This document shows, in pieces, positions 11,778-24,324 of a stretch of 64,000 bases of DNA. The notes under the pieces are model-generated. The model was not told the DNA's origin. It did no database searches and saw only the letters and a list, made by a program, of their open reading frames with translations. The number at the start of each line of letters is the position of its first letter. The first letter of the stretch is position 1. A program made the translations under genes and the position numbers. This DNA comes from Nocardia sienata NBRC 100364 (GTDB taxonomy: Bacteria; Actinomycetota; Actinomycetes; Mycobacteriales; Mycobacteriaceae), in the NCBI RefSeq assembly GCF_001613205.1, contig NZ_BDBX01000004.1:186001-250000 (forward strand). The letters are read 5' to 3'.

Positions 11778-12740
11778 ATGAGCACCCTGGAGGCCCGCGG
11801 GGTCCTCATCGTCTCCGAAGCCGACGATCTGCACGCCGCGGCCATGGTGGCGACATTGCGCGAACAGCACGCAATGATGCCGCTCCGGTTGGATCTGCGT
11901 GATTTCCCGCGCGAGCCGGGTACTTTCCGGCTCGGGGCGGCCGGGGTCGAACGGTCACTGGCGGGTCTGGCCGGTCTGGACGAGGTCGGATCGGTCTGGT
12001 GGCGCCGCCCGCACCCGAGTTCGGTACCGGCCGGGGTCCGCGCCGACGACAACGCCTACCGCCAGGCCGAATGCGACGCTTTCGTCCAGGGCCTGCTGTG
12101 GTCGCTGGGCGCCCAATGGGTCAATGATCCCGGCAACGACCGGATCGCCCATCGCAAGATCGTGCAACTCGATACCGCGCGACGAGCCGGCTGCGCGGTC
12201 CCGGACACACTGGTCACCAACGATCCGGACGAGGCCCGCGAGTTCATCGAAACCTGTGGCAGCCGCGTCGTTTTCAAGCGCACCGGCACCTCCCGTGCCG
12301 AATTCTCCGAAACCCGCCTGCTCGGGACCGCCGATCTGGACCGGCTCGGCAGTATCCGCTGGGCGCCCACCACCTTCCAGCGCTATATCGATCCGGAATG
12401 CGATCTGCGGGTGGTGTGGGTGGACGGGCAGGAGTGGGCAGTGCGCATCGATTCCCGTACCGGAGCCGGACGTATCGACTCCCGGCTCGATACCTCGGTC
12501 GATTTCGTCCCCACCCTGCTACCGGCCGCCGTCAGCAAATCACTGGCGACGCTGATGGGCACGCTGGGCCTGAGTTTCGGTGTCCTGGATCTGCGGGTCG
12601 GCCTCGACGGTGAGTTCTACTTCCTCGAGGTCAACCCGCAGGGGCAATTCGCCTATCTCGAGATCAAGACCGGGCTACCCCTCTTCACCAGCCTCGCCAA
12701 TCTCCTGGTGTACGGGGACGGCGCCGTACCCGGCTGGTGA
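11778..12740 (+). CDS. MvdD/graspetide-synthetase-like ATP-grasp ligase
   Basis: 320-aa ATP-grasp enzyme resembling the microviridin/graspetide macrocyclases, which use ATP to join Asp/Glu side chains to Ser/Thr or Lys in a ribosomal peptide. Family marks seen: SVWWRRP (72-78), WVNDP, HRKIVQLDTARRAGCAVPDT, a FQRYIDPECDLRVVWV strand, and the terminal metal/ATP motif FLEVNPQGQFAYLE with Glu284 and Asn286, followed by KTGLPL. Length is normal for the family. The preceding 143-aa gene ends 12 nt upstream and is the obvious substrate candidate. No protease, acetyltransferase or transporter gene is adjacent. Family assignment is firm; the product is unknown. Confidence 0.85.
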   Translation: MSTLEARGVLIVSEADDLHAAAMVATLREQHAMMPLRLDLRDFPREPGTFRLGAAGVERSLAGLAGLDEVGSVWWRRPHPSSVPAGVRADDNAYRQAECDAFVQGLLWSLGAQWVNDPGNDRIAHRKIVQLDTARRAGCAVPDTLVTNDPDEAREFIETCGSRVVFKRTGTSRAEFSETRLLGTADLDRLGSIRWAPTTFQRYIDPECDLRVVWVDGQEWAVRIDSRTGAGRIDSRLDTSVDFVPTLLPAAVSKSLATLMGTLGLSFGVLDLRVGLDGEFYFLEVNPQGQFAYLEIKTGLPLFTSLANLLVYGDGAVPGW

Positions 12741-12775
12741 ATACGGCCCCGCCGAACGATCCGCATGCGGCCACT

Positions 12776-12803
12776 CGCCGCCGGGTACGCCGTCCCGGCG
12801 GCG
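12776..12803. terminator. Bidirectional hairpin between convergent ATP-grasp and HTH genes
   Basis: Perfect 10-bp arms CGCCGCCGGG (12776-12785) and CCCGGCGGCG (12794-12803), loop of 8 nt. It lies 35 nt past the ATP-grasp stop and 21 nt past the HTH stop on the other strand. Confidence 0.75.
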
Positions 12804-12824
12804 GAGCCTGCGGATACGGTGCGG

Positions 12825-13058
12825 CTAGCGGGATTTACGGCGGTTGGCGCCGCCGCGGCTGCGGAGTTGCACATGCGACTCCGTCAGCACATTGTGAATG
12901 AACCCGTAGGAGCGGCCGGTCGCACGTGCCAGCGACCGGATACTCGCCCCCGCCTCGTATTGCTTCTTCAACTGGGTCTGTAGGCGATCCCGTGACTTAC
13001 CCGTGACCCGGGTGCCCTTGCCCAATGTGCTCTTGCTCTGTACCGGCCTGTCGCCCAT
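12825..13058 (-). CDS. Small helix-turn-helix protein (Rv1473A-like)
   Basis: 77-aa basic protein. The segment RDRLQTQLKKQYEAGASIRS then LARATGRSYGFIHNVL is a helix-turn-helix, and the C-terminus RSRGGANRRKSR is strongly basic. Size and position next to the ABC-F gene match Mtb Rv1473A, a putative regulator. The start at 13058 was chosen for GGAGG 7 nt upstream. DNA binding is likely; the targets are unknown. It lies 82 nt downstream of the ABC-F stop, on the same strand. Confidence 0.8.
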   Translation of the reverse strand: MGDRPVQSKSTLGKGTRVTGKSRDRLQTQLKKQYEAGASIRSLARATGRSYGFIHNVLTESHVQLRSRGGANRRKSR

Positions 13059-13140
13059 GGCTTCCTCCGAGTCGCCGAGCAGCGTCACTCTCAGGCTAAG
13101 CACTCGGCGACCATCCGGCAATGAGTTCTTGTGATGAAAC

Positions 13141-14772
<1,632 letters not shown>

Positions 14773-14965
14773 AGATATCTCCTAGGAAACACGGGTTGGG
14801 GGCAGCGGCCCGGGGCGCCCGATAGCGGGCCCATCCACCGATCATCGGATGTCTCCGGACACGGAACCACCGATTTTACCCGGACCACGACACTGCCCCG
14901 TCCCCGGCGGCCGGGGTGATCCGCGCTCGCCGGGGTCACCGGTGCGCACGGTAACGTGCCCGGAT

Positions 14966-15730
14966 ATGAGCACCGATCTGTTGGGCAAGAGCGCGCTGGT
15001 CTCCGGAGCCAGCCGCGGTATCGGCCACGCGGTGGCCGCCGAGCTGCTGAGCCGGGGCGCGAATGTGCTGATCACCGCGCGCAAGGCCGAACCACTGGAG
15101 AAGGCGGCCGCCGAACTGCGGGCGCTGGGACACCAGGGCGAGGTCGTCGCCCTGGCCGGTAACTCCGGCGACGACGAGGCACGGGCCGCCGCGGTGCAGC
15201 GCGCGGTCGCGGAGTTCGGTTCGCTGGACATCCTGATCAACAACACCGGGATCAACCCGGTCTACGGCGCGCTGATGGAAGCCGATCTGGACGCGGTGCG
15301 CAAGATCTTCGACGTGAACGTCGTGGCCGCGCTCGGCTACATCCAGCAGGCGTACAAGGCGTGGATGGGCGAGCACGGCGGCGCCGTGGTGAACGTGGCC
15401 AGTGTGGCCGGTATCCGCTCCACCGGCGTCATCGCGGCCTACGGCGCCTCCAAGGCCGCGCTGATCCGGCTCACCGACGAGCTGGCCTGGCAGCTCGGCC
15501 CGAAGATCCGGGTCAACGCGGTGGCGCCCGGTGTGGTCAAGACCAGTTTCGCCGACGCGCTGTACTCGGCGGACGAAGAGGCCGCCGCGCAGGTGTACCC
15601 GATGAAGCGGCTCGGTTCGCCCGAGGACGTGGCGCGGCTGATCGCGTTCCTGGCCTCCGATCAGGCGGCCTGGATCACGGGCGAGACGGTGCGGGTCGAC
15701 GGCGGGCTGCTGTCGACCGGCGGTATCTGA
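14966..15730 (+). CDS. SDR-family oxidoreductase (FabG-like)
   Basis: 254-aa classical short-chain dehydrogenase. The cofactor loop is GASRGIG (about 13-19), NNTGIN replaces the usual NNAG, the catalytic Ser is in VASVAG, and YGASK supplies Tyr and Lys. The end VDGGLLSTGGI is typical. The start ATG at 14966 begins the conserved N-terminus; no ribosome site precedes it, but TAACGT at 14952-14957 could be a -10 for a leaderless transcript. Substrate unknown; a 3-oxoacyl reductase activity is possible but unproven. It ends at a strong hairpin facing the PaaI gene. Confidence 0.88.
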   Translation: MSTDLLGKSALVSGASRGIGHAVAAELLSRGANVLITARKAEPLEKAAAELRALGHQGEVVALAGNSGDDEARAAAVQRAVAEFGSLDILINNTGINPVYGALMEADLDAVRKIFDVNVVAALGYIQQAYKAWMGEHGGAVVNVASVAGIRSTGVIAAYGASKAALIRLTDELAWQLGPKIRVNAVAPGVVKTSFADALYSADEEAAAQVYPMKRLGSPEDVARLIAFLASDQAAWITGETVRVDGGLLSTGGI

Positions 15731-15740
15731 ATCGATCGAC

Positions 15741-15776
15741 GAGGGCCGGGGCAGTGCGGACACTGCCCCGGCCCTC
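15741..15776. terminator. Perfect 16-bp bidirectional terminator
   Basis: Arms GAGGGCCGGGGCAGTG (15741-15756) and CACTGCCCCGGCCCTC (15761-15776), loop CGGA. It sits 10 nt after the SDR stop and 32 nt after the PaaI stop on the opposite strand, so it should end both transcripts. Confidence 0.85.
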
Positions 15777-15808
15777 GGTGTTCCACCGACCCCTCGGCCG
15801 GTCCTTGT

Positions 15809-16255
15809 TCAGGAGCGATGAGGCAGATTCTGCAGCCGGACCTGGCCGCGCGCGACCAGCCGCCCGTCCTCGTCGGTGATCACCACCTGCCACAGCTGCT
15901 GCAGACCGCCGCGGTGCAGCGGGGTGGCCTCGGCGGCCAGTTTCCCGTCGCGCACCGCACGCAGGAAATCGGTGTTGTTGTTGACCCCGACCACCACGCC
16001 GCGCTCGCCGTACCAGGCGGCGCCGCCGGTGCTGGCCAGGGTTTCCACCACGGTGCACAGGACCCCGCCGTTCTGGATCCCGGCCGGCTGGTGCAACTGC
16101 GGTGTGACGGTCCATTCACCGCGGACGCGGTCGGGTCCCAGCTCGGTCACGCGCAGGCCCATCAGATCCGCGAAGGTCCCCCTGCTGATCTCGTTGAGTT
16201 GTTCGGCGCTGAGATCGGCCATCGACATCGGGGGGCGGGTCTGCTGTTCGGTCAT
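15809..16255 (-). CDS. PaaI-family thioesterase (Rv1847-like)
   Basis: 148-aa hotdog thioesterase. The PaaI motif is HQPAGIQNGGVLCTVVET, and VVGVNNNTDFLRAV and RGQVRLQNL closely follow Mtb Rv1847. It probably hydrolyses acyl-CoA in the cytoplasm, substrate unknown. The ATG has no strong ribosome site. An IdeR-like box lies about 170 nt upstream, past a G+C-rich inverted repeat (16321-16356), so iron control is possible. In Mtb the homologue is also next to blaI (Rv1846c); here a 235-aa gene is inserted between them. Confidence 0.88.
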   Translation of the reverse strand: MTEQQTRPPMSMADLSAEQLNEISRGTFADLMGLRVTELGPDRVRGEWTVTPQLHQPAGIQNGGVLCTVVETLASTGGAAWYGERGVVVGVNNNTDFLRAVRDGKLAAEATPLHRGGLQQLWQVVITDEDGRLVARGQVRLQNLPHRS

Positions 16256-16422
16256 GGCTCCACAATCGCATGCGGGTCCCGGCCGGGGCGCACGGGCCGG
16301 TGGTCACCGGCGAAAAGAAAGCGGCGGACCCCACCTCGGGAGATGGAGCCCGCCGCAGGCATTGGATCGGGGGTCACCGCAGCCCTCGGGACTCTCGCGC
16401 GATCCGTACGCCGGATTCAACT

Positions 16423-16441
16423 ATAGGGCAGGCTTACCTAA
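16423..16441. promoter_or_regulatory. IdeR/DtxR-like box 2
   Basis: The minus-strand 19-mer TTAGGTAAGCCTGCCCTAT matches the IdeR consensus TTAGGTTAGSCTAACCTAA at 15 of 19 positions. It abuts the stop codon of the 235-aa gene and lies about 170 nt upstream of the PaaI thioesterase. Confidence 0.5.
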
Positions 16442-17149
16442 CTAAGCAACACGCTGGGCGCGCCGGACCGCCATACCTCGACCCTCGAGTGCCCGCAGGA
16501 GGCCCTGCCCCCGGCGCGCTCCCGCCACCGGGTCGGTGCGGGCCAGGTCCGGAACATAAGTGGTGGCCCCCGAAACGGATTCGGCCACCAGCGCCCAGAA
16601 CCGGCGCGGGCTCAGCCCCGCAGACCGGGCCAGCGCTCCCTGGATGAGCAGCAGCGAGGGTTCGCAACGGTAGGCCAGCCACACCCACATCGCCCGCTCA
16701 CACGGCAGGGAGACCACCCCGGGCGAGCCCTCCAACGGATCGCCGGCCACCACCCGGATGGTGGTGTCGGCAAGGCCCGCCCAGTCGATACCGCCGTCGT
16801 TGTCGGTGTGGATCCACACATTCTCCAGCCCGGGATCCCAGGCCCGGCCGTCGGCGACCCATAACGCGGCGACCCGGCCGAGCACGGCATGGATGAGTGC
16901 GGTGGCCACCACCTCCGAGGCGGCGGTCGCACTGATCATCTCCGCGGCGTGCCGTCGGTACATCAGGTCGATCCGGCCCTCACGCAGACCCGTGGACAGG
17001 GCCCACCAGCGCCGCTTGCCCTGTTCGGACATGGCCGCGGCGGCATAGACCCGGGGATGCTCCGGCTGCAGGGACCGTAACCGGGAACACGCCGACTCGA
17101 ATGCCGCCTCGTACGGGCGGGGGATGCGCACAGTGGCGAGTTCGGACAT
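16442..17149 (-). CDS. FhuF-like iron-regulated protein without the [2Fe-2S] cysteines
   Basis: 235-aa protein. The arrangement of a helical N-terminus, a middle segment GRVAALWVADGRAW and a late RRFWALVAESVSGATTYV resembles actinobacterial FhuF-type siderophore-iron reductases. Those end with a CC...CxxC cluster binding [2Fe-2S]; here the C-terminus (GLLRALEGRGMAVRRAQRVA) has none, so the redox centre is missing. An IdeR-like box lies 47 nt upstream of the ATG, which independently suggests an iron role. The FhuF resemblance is from memory of the family and is weak; it could be another siderophore-linked protein. AGGAGGTTCG gives a good ribosome site. Confidence 0.45.
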   Translation of the reverse strand: MSELATVRIPRPYEAAFESACSRLRSLQPEHPRVYAAAAMSEQGKRRWWALSTGLREGRIDLMYRRHAAEMISATAASEVVATALIHAVLGRVAALWVADGRAWDPGLENVWIHTDNDGGIDWAGLADTTIRVVAGDPLEGSPGVVSLPCERAMWVWLAYRCEPSLLLIQGALARSAGLSPRRFWALVAESVSGATTYVPDLARTDPVAGARRGQGLLRALEGRGMAVRRAQRVA

Positions 17150-17195
17150 TCGAACCTCCTCGAGATCGGCGTCGCGGCAACGACTTGATCGAAAG

Positions 17196-17214
17196 ATAGG
17201 TTAGCCTTACCAGA
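17196..17214. promoter_or_regulatory. IdeR/DtxR-like box 1
   Basis: ATAGGTTAGCCTTACCAGA matches the consensus TTAGGTTAGSCTAACCTAA at 15 of 19 positions, including the whole AGGTTAGCCT core. It lies 47 nt upstream of the 235-aa gene, a normal repressor position. Confidence 0.7.
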
Positions 17215-17355
17215 CCTAGCAAGTATTTCCCTCGGGCAGGAAGTAACGGATCCGTGACACCCCGGCGCGCGCCGGGCACGCACGAGGACCCCGTCCCATC
17301 CACCACACCGCCGGCGTTTCCGGTGTTCGGCGGCTTATGACAATTCCCACGCGGT

Positions 17356-17372
17356 TACGACACCCTGTAGTA
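17356..17372. promoter_or_regulatory. BlaI operator
   Basis: Arms TACGACA (17356-17362) and TGTAGTA (17366-17372) are complementary at 6 of 7 positions around CCC, the BlaI/MecI TACA/TGTA type. Further half sites follow: GTGTCGT at 17380-17386 and GTCGTA at 17391-17396, each inverted relative to the first arm. All lie within 51 nt of the blaI start. Confidence 0.7.
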
Positions 17373-17406
17373 CGCCACAGTGTCGTTGGCGTCGTAAAAT
17401 CAAGAG

Positions 17407-17784
17407 ATGGCTGGACTTGGTGAACTCGAGAAAGCGGTTATGGACCAACTGTGGTCGGCCGATGAACCACAAACGGTCCGGCAGGTGCACGAGGCCCTGT
17501 CGGCGCGCCGCGAACTCGCGTACACCACGGTGATGACCGTGCTACAGCGGCTCGCGAAGAAGAATCTGGTGGTACAGCGGCGCGACGACCGCGCCCACCG
17601 GTACGCTCCGGTACACACCCGCGACGAGCTGGTGGCCGGTCTCATGATGGATGCGCTGCAGCAGGCCGACGAGGCCGGTAGCCGGGCAGCGGCCCTGGTG
17701 CACTTCGTGGAGCAGGTCGGCAAGGACGAGGCCGCGGCTCTGCGGGACGCACTCGCTAAGCTCGAAGCAACCGAGGACAGATAG
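17407..17784 (+). CDS. blaI: BlaI/MecI-family repressor
   Basis: 125-aa winged-helix repressor. The N-terminal domain reads LGELEKAVMDQLW then ELAYTTVMTVLQRLAKKN and a wing RRDDRAHRYAP; the C-terminal helices (about 80-120) are for dimerisation. It is close to Mtb Rv1846c, which controls blaC and itself and is released by beta-lactam stress. A TACA/TGTA dyad precedes the gene, implying autoregulation. The M56 protease gene begins 52 nt downstream, the usual repressor-sensor pair. No beta-lactamase gene is in the window, so the target genes must lie elsewhere. Confidence 0.9.
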   Translation: MAGLGELEKAVMDQLWSADEPQTVRQVHEALSARRELAYTTVMTVLQRLAKKNLVVQRRDDRAHRYAPVHTRDELVAGLMMDALQQADEAGSRAAALVHFVEQVGKDEAAALRDALAKLEATEDR

Positions 17785-17836
17785 CCGCGCCGCCACGACC
17801 TCGGACCCTGGCCCCACAACGCAGTGAGCAGAGTCG

Positions 17837-18767
17837 ATGAACGCAGCAGCACCGGCCTTCGCCGTACTTGCCTTGCTTCTCGCCGGTCCCGTCCCGGAAT
17901 CACTCAGCCGGGCGACCTGGACATATCGCGTCCCGCGCGCCGCCCTCGTGCTCTGGCAGGCGATCGCGCTGGCCGCTGTGCTCAGCGCGTTCAGTTCCGG
18001 GCTCGCCATCGCCGCGGAACTGCTGGTCCCGGGTCCGGACGGCCGGCCCACCACCAAACCCACCGATGAGATCGATGCGCTGGGTCTGCCCCTGTGGCTG
18101 GCCTATGTGTCGGTGTTCATGCTCACGCTGCTGATCGGCGCCCGGCTCGTCTACGCCTCCATCCGGGTGGGGGTGCACACCCGGCGCCGCCGCGCCCACC
18201 ACCGCATGCTGGTCGATCTGCTCGACCAGAGCGGCCCGTTCCGGCGCGCCGCCGATATCCGGGTCCTGTCGTCCACCGAACCGATCGCCTACTGCCTGCC
18301 GGGGCTGCGCCGGCGCGTGGTGGTCAGCGCCGGCACACTCGACAAACTCGCCGAGCAGGAGCTCACCGCAATCCTCAGCCATGAGCGGTCGCATCTGCGG
18401 GCCCGCCACGATCTGGTGCTGGAGGCGTTCACCGCCGCCCACGAGGCCTTCCCCCGGTTCGTCCGGAGCAAATCCGCGCTGGATTCGGTGAAACTGCTCA
18501 TCGAACTGCTCGCCGACGATTCCGCGGTCAAGGTCACCGGTCCCAAACCGCTGGCCCGCGCCCTGGTGGCCTGCTCGAAATCGACCGCGCCGCAGGGTGC
18601 GCTCGCGGTGGGCGGGCCGAGCACGCTGATCCGCATCCAGCGCCTGGCCGGCCCGCTGGGCGATTTCCGGATCGCCGGTGCCGCCTATCTCGCCTCGATC
18701 GCCATCCTGGTGGTACCGACCCTGGCCGTCGCGATTCCCTGGCTGGTCGAGCTGAGCCGGTTGTTCC

Positions 18768-18775
<8 letters not shown>
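17837..18775 (+). CDS. M56-family membrane metallopeptidase (Rv1845c-like, BlaR1 protease type)
   Basis: 312-aa integral membrane protein. Membrane segments are seen at about 5-20, 35-60, 85-110 and 285-305. The zinc motif is HERSH (in ILSHERSHLRARHD, about 180-193), in the HExxH form. Unlike staphylococcal BlaR1 it has no extracellular penicillin-binding domain. M56 proteases of this type are thought to cleave the partner BlaI. The gene follows blaI by 52 nt and overlaps the helicase start by 8 nt. Confidence 0.88.
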
Positions 18776-21612
<2,837 letters not shown>

Positions 21613-21643
21613 CCCCGGCCACACCGCCGCGCGTCGCCGCCCA

Positions 21644-21673
21644 CGCGACCGTGCGCCCGCGCGCACGGTCGCG
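21644..21673 (+). terminator. Perfect 13-bp hairpin terminator after guaB1
   Basis: Arms CGCGACCGTGCGC (21644-21656) and GCGCACGGTCGCG (21661-21673), loop CCGC, 32 nt past the guaB1 stop. Confidence 0.8.
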
Positions 21674-21732
21674 GTAGCATGAGAACCGCCGGCGACCGTC
21701 GGCCGCAATCATCAGGACGAAAGGATCCAGTT

Positions 21733-21787
21733 GTCACCCGCGTCCGAGGGCGCCACTCAGGAGGGCTCATCTATCGAGCCGGGTGAC
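21733..21787 (+). promoter_or_regulatory. Structured 5' leader upstream of the CNNM operon
   Basis: GTCACCCG (21733-21740) pairs perfectly with CGGGTGAC (21780-21787), closing a 39-nt region with an inner hairpin GCTC/GAGC. It ends 85 nt before the first CNNM gene. It does not match the M-box, yybP-ykoY or ydaO patterns that I can recall, so it is either an unclassified leader or a chance structure. Confidence 0.35.
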
Positions 21788-21872
21788 AGACCCGGCGTCC
21801 TCCGCTGCACGACCCTCCTCTCTCCGGCCCATTGCCCATCGCTGATACCGATGCCCGCCGGGGGGTGGTGAA

Positions 21873-23267
21873 ATGGCCGTCGCACTCACCGTCCTCAGTC
21901 TTATCGGGTTCGTGGCGCTCACCGCCGGCACCGCCTTGTTCGTGGCCGCCGAATTCTCCCTGACCGCCCTCGAGCGCAGCACCGTCGAAGCGCATGCGCG
22001 CGACGGCGATGTGCGGGCGCGGGCAGTCCGGCAGGCGCACCGCACCCTCTCCTTCCAGCTGTCCGGTGCCCAGCTCGGTATCACCATCACCACTCTGATC
22101 ACCGGTTATATCGCCGAACCCGTGCTGGCGCGGTTGCTCGAACCGCTGTTCACCGTGTTCGGCGTGCCGGATTCCGCCGCCACCGGTATCGCTCTGGTCC
22201 TGGCACTGATCCTGGCGACCTCGCTGTCGATGATCTACGGCGAACTGGTCCCCAAGAACATCGCCATCGCCGCACCCATGGCCACCGCACGGGCCACCGC
22301 CGGACCGATGGTGGCGTTCTCGGCGGTGTTCAAACCGATGATCCAATTCCTCAACGGCACCGCCAACTGGGCGGTCCGCCGCTTCGGGGTGGAACCGGCG
22401 GAGGAACTGCGCTCGGCGCGGTCACCGCAGGAACTCGGTTCGCTGGTGCGCACCTCGGCCCAGCACGGCGCTCTCGATCAGCGCACCGCGCAACTGCTGG
22501 ATCGCTCCCTGCAGTTCGGCGAACGCAGCGCCGAGGAGCTGATGACCCCGCGCGTGAAGATCGAAGCCCTGGACCGCACCGACACCATCGGCGATCTACT
22601 CGCCGCGGCCGCCCGCACCGGCTACTCGCGATTCCCGGTGATCGACGGCGACCTGGACAACACCCTGGGTGTCGTACACGTCAAACAGGCGTTCACTCAT
22701 CCCGCGCGCACTCGTGCCGGGGTAGGTCTCGCACAGATCGCGCAACCGGTTCAGGTACTCCCCGCCAGCCTCGACGGCGACGAGGTGCTGGAACGGGTGC
22801 GCGCCGACGGTATGCAGGTCGCGCTGGTCGTCGACGAGTACGGCGGCACCGCGGGCCTGGTGACCATGGAGGACATCATCGAGGAGATCCTGGGTGATGT
22901 GCGCGACGAGCACGACGAGGAGGAACGCGAGGTGCGCCGGGTCTCCGACGGCTGGGACTGTTCGGGCCTGCTGCGCATCGACGAGGTGACCCGGGCGACC
23001 GGATACATCGCGCCCGAGGGCGAGTACGAAACCCTGGGTGGTCTGGTACTGACCCGACTGGGCCGGATTCCGGTGGCCGGCGACACCGTCGTATTGCCGC
23101 AGCGTGGTCACGAGCACCGCCACGGTGACGGTCAGGGCGGCTGGCTGGCCCGGGTGGAGCGGATGGACGGGCGCCGCATCGATCGGATCCGCCTGGTTCC
23201 CGCCGACGCCGAGGCGATCGCCCAGCGCGAACAGCAGCCCACCGGCCGGGAGGTCCGTCATGGGTGA
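21873..23267 (+). CDS. CNNM/CorC-family membrane protein with CBS domains (Rv1842c-like)
   Basis: 464-aa protein. An N-terminal DUF21 membrane domain (about 1-150) contains FVAAEFSLTALER, QLGITITTLITGYIAEP and YGELVPKNIAI, the last being the CNNM signature. Two CBS motifs follow (about 210-330; FPVIDGDLDNTLGVVHVK and VVDEYGGTAGLVTMEDI), then a CorC_HlyC domain (about 350-440). CNNM proteins carry or regulate Mg2+ (and Co2+) movement. It overlaps the next CNNM gene by 8 nt. The substrate is inferred from the family. Confidence 0.9.
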   Translation: MAVALTVLSLIGFVALTAGTALFVAAEFSLTALERSTVEAHARDGDVRARAVRQAHRTLSFQLSGAQLGITITTLITGYIAEPVLARLLEPLFTVFGVPDSAATGIALVLALILATSLSMIYGELVPKNIAIAAPMATARATAGPMVAFSAVFKPMIQFLNGTANWAVRRFGVEPAEELRSARSPQELGSLVRTSAQHGALDQRTAQLLDRSLQFGERSAEELMTPRVKIEALDRTDTIGDLLAAAARTGYSRFPVIDGDLDNTLGVVHVKQAFTHPARTRAGVGLAQIAQPVQVLPASLDGDEVLERVRADGMQVALVVDEYGGTAGLVTMEDIIEEILGDVRDEHDEEEREVRRVSDGWDCSGLLRIDEVTRATGYIAPEGEYETLGGLVLTRLGRIPVAGDTVVLPQRGHEHRHGDGQGGWLARVERMDGRRIDRIRLVPADAEAIAQREQQPTGREVRHG

Positions 23268-24324
23268 CCTCTTCGGAGTGGCGCTGACCGTGGTCCTGCT
23301 GGCGGGTAACGCCTTCTTCGTCGGCGCGGAGTTCGCGCTCATCTCGGCCCGCCGCGACCGACTCGAGGCGCTGGCCGCGCAGGGTAAACGCAACGCCGAC
23401 ACCGTGATCCGGGCCGGACAGAATCTGTCGATGATGCTGGCCGCCGCGCAGCTGGGCATCACGATCTGCTCGATCCTGCTGGGCCGGGTCGGCGAGCCGG
23501 CGGTGGCCCATCTGCTGGAACGTCCGTTCGAGCTGGCCGGGCTGCCCGAGGCCCTACTGCATCCGGTGTCGTTCGTGCTGGCACTCGCCATCGTGGTGAT
23601 CCTGCACATTCTGCTGGGCGAGATGATCCCGAAGAACATCGCGCTCGCCGGGCCCGAACGCAGTGCGCTGCTGCTGGTGCCGCTGCATCTGGCGTGGTTA
23701 CGGATCGCCCGGCCGCTCATCGCGGTCTACAACTTCGCCGCCAACCTGTCGCTGCGGATGCTGCGCATCGAACCCAAGGACGAACTCGAGGCCACGGTCT
23801 CGAGCGACGAACTGGCCGAGATGATCGGCGAATCCCGCTCCGAGGGCCTGCTGGACGAGGAGGAGCACCGCCGCCTCACCCAGGCGCTGGGCACCGGGGA
23901 GCGGTTCGTCGCCGAGGTCATGGTGCCGCTGACGCAGGTGCGCACGATCCCGCTGCGCGCCCAGGGCACCACCCTCGGCGATATCGAGAACGCGGTCGCC
24001 GAAACCGGCTTCTCCCGGTACCCGGTGCGCGCCACCGACGGTTCGTTGGTCGGGTACCTGCACGTCAAGGACGTGCTGGACAAGGTATCCGATGAGACCG
24101 CGGGTCCCGGCACCGAGATCCCGCGCACCGATATCAGGCCGCTGCCCACCGTGCTGATGGGCACCACCCTCTACGAGGCACTGGCCCGCCTGCGCCGCAC
24201 CAGCAGCCATCTGGGCCGAGTGGTGGATGCGCGGGGCAATACGGTCGGCATCGTCGCGCTCGAGGACCTCGTCGAGGAGTTCGTCGGTACTGTCCGCGAC
24301 ACCACGCACCGGATCGCCGAATGA
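23260..24324 (+). CDS. CNNM/CorC-family membrane protein (Rv1841c-like)
   Basis: 354-aa paralogue of the upstream gene. The DUF21 membrane domain has FVGAEFALISARRDRLEALA, QLGITICSILLGRVGEP and LGEMIPKNIALAG; a CBS pair (about 205-340) includes FSRYPVRA and GNTVGIVALEDLVEEFVG. It stops after the CBS pair, lacking the CorC_HlyC domain present upstream. ATG 23260 overlaps the preceding stop by 8 nt; AGGTCCGTC before it gives a weak ribosome site. The two proteins probably form a heteromeric divalent-metal transporter. Confidence 0.9.
   Translation: MGDLFGVALTVVLLAGNAFFVGAEFALISARRDRLEALAAQGKRNADTVIRAGQNLSMMLAAAQLGITICSILLGRVGEPAVAHLLERPFELAGLPEALLHPVSFVLALAIVVILHILLGEMIPKNIALAGPERSALLLVPLHLAWLRIARPLIAVYNFAANLSLRMLRIEPKDELEATVSSDELAEMIGESRSEGLLDEEEHRRLTQALGTGERFVAEVMVPLTQVRTIPLRAQGTTLGDIENAVAETGFSRYPVRATDGSLVGYLHVKDVLDKVSDETAGPGTEIPRTDIRPLPTVLMGTTLYEALARLRRTSSHLGRVVDARGNTVGIVALEDLVEEFVGTVRDTTHRIAE

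Noticed and set aside
21613..21872. M-box or yybP-ykoY riboswitch before the CNNM genes
   Set aside because: The conserved sequence blocks of these classes are not found; kept only as an unclassified structured leader.
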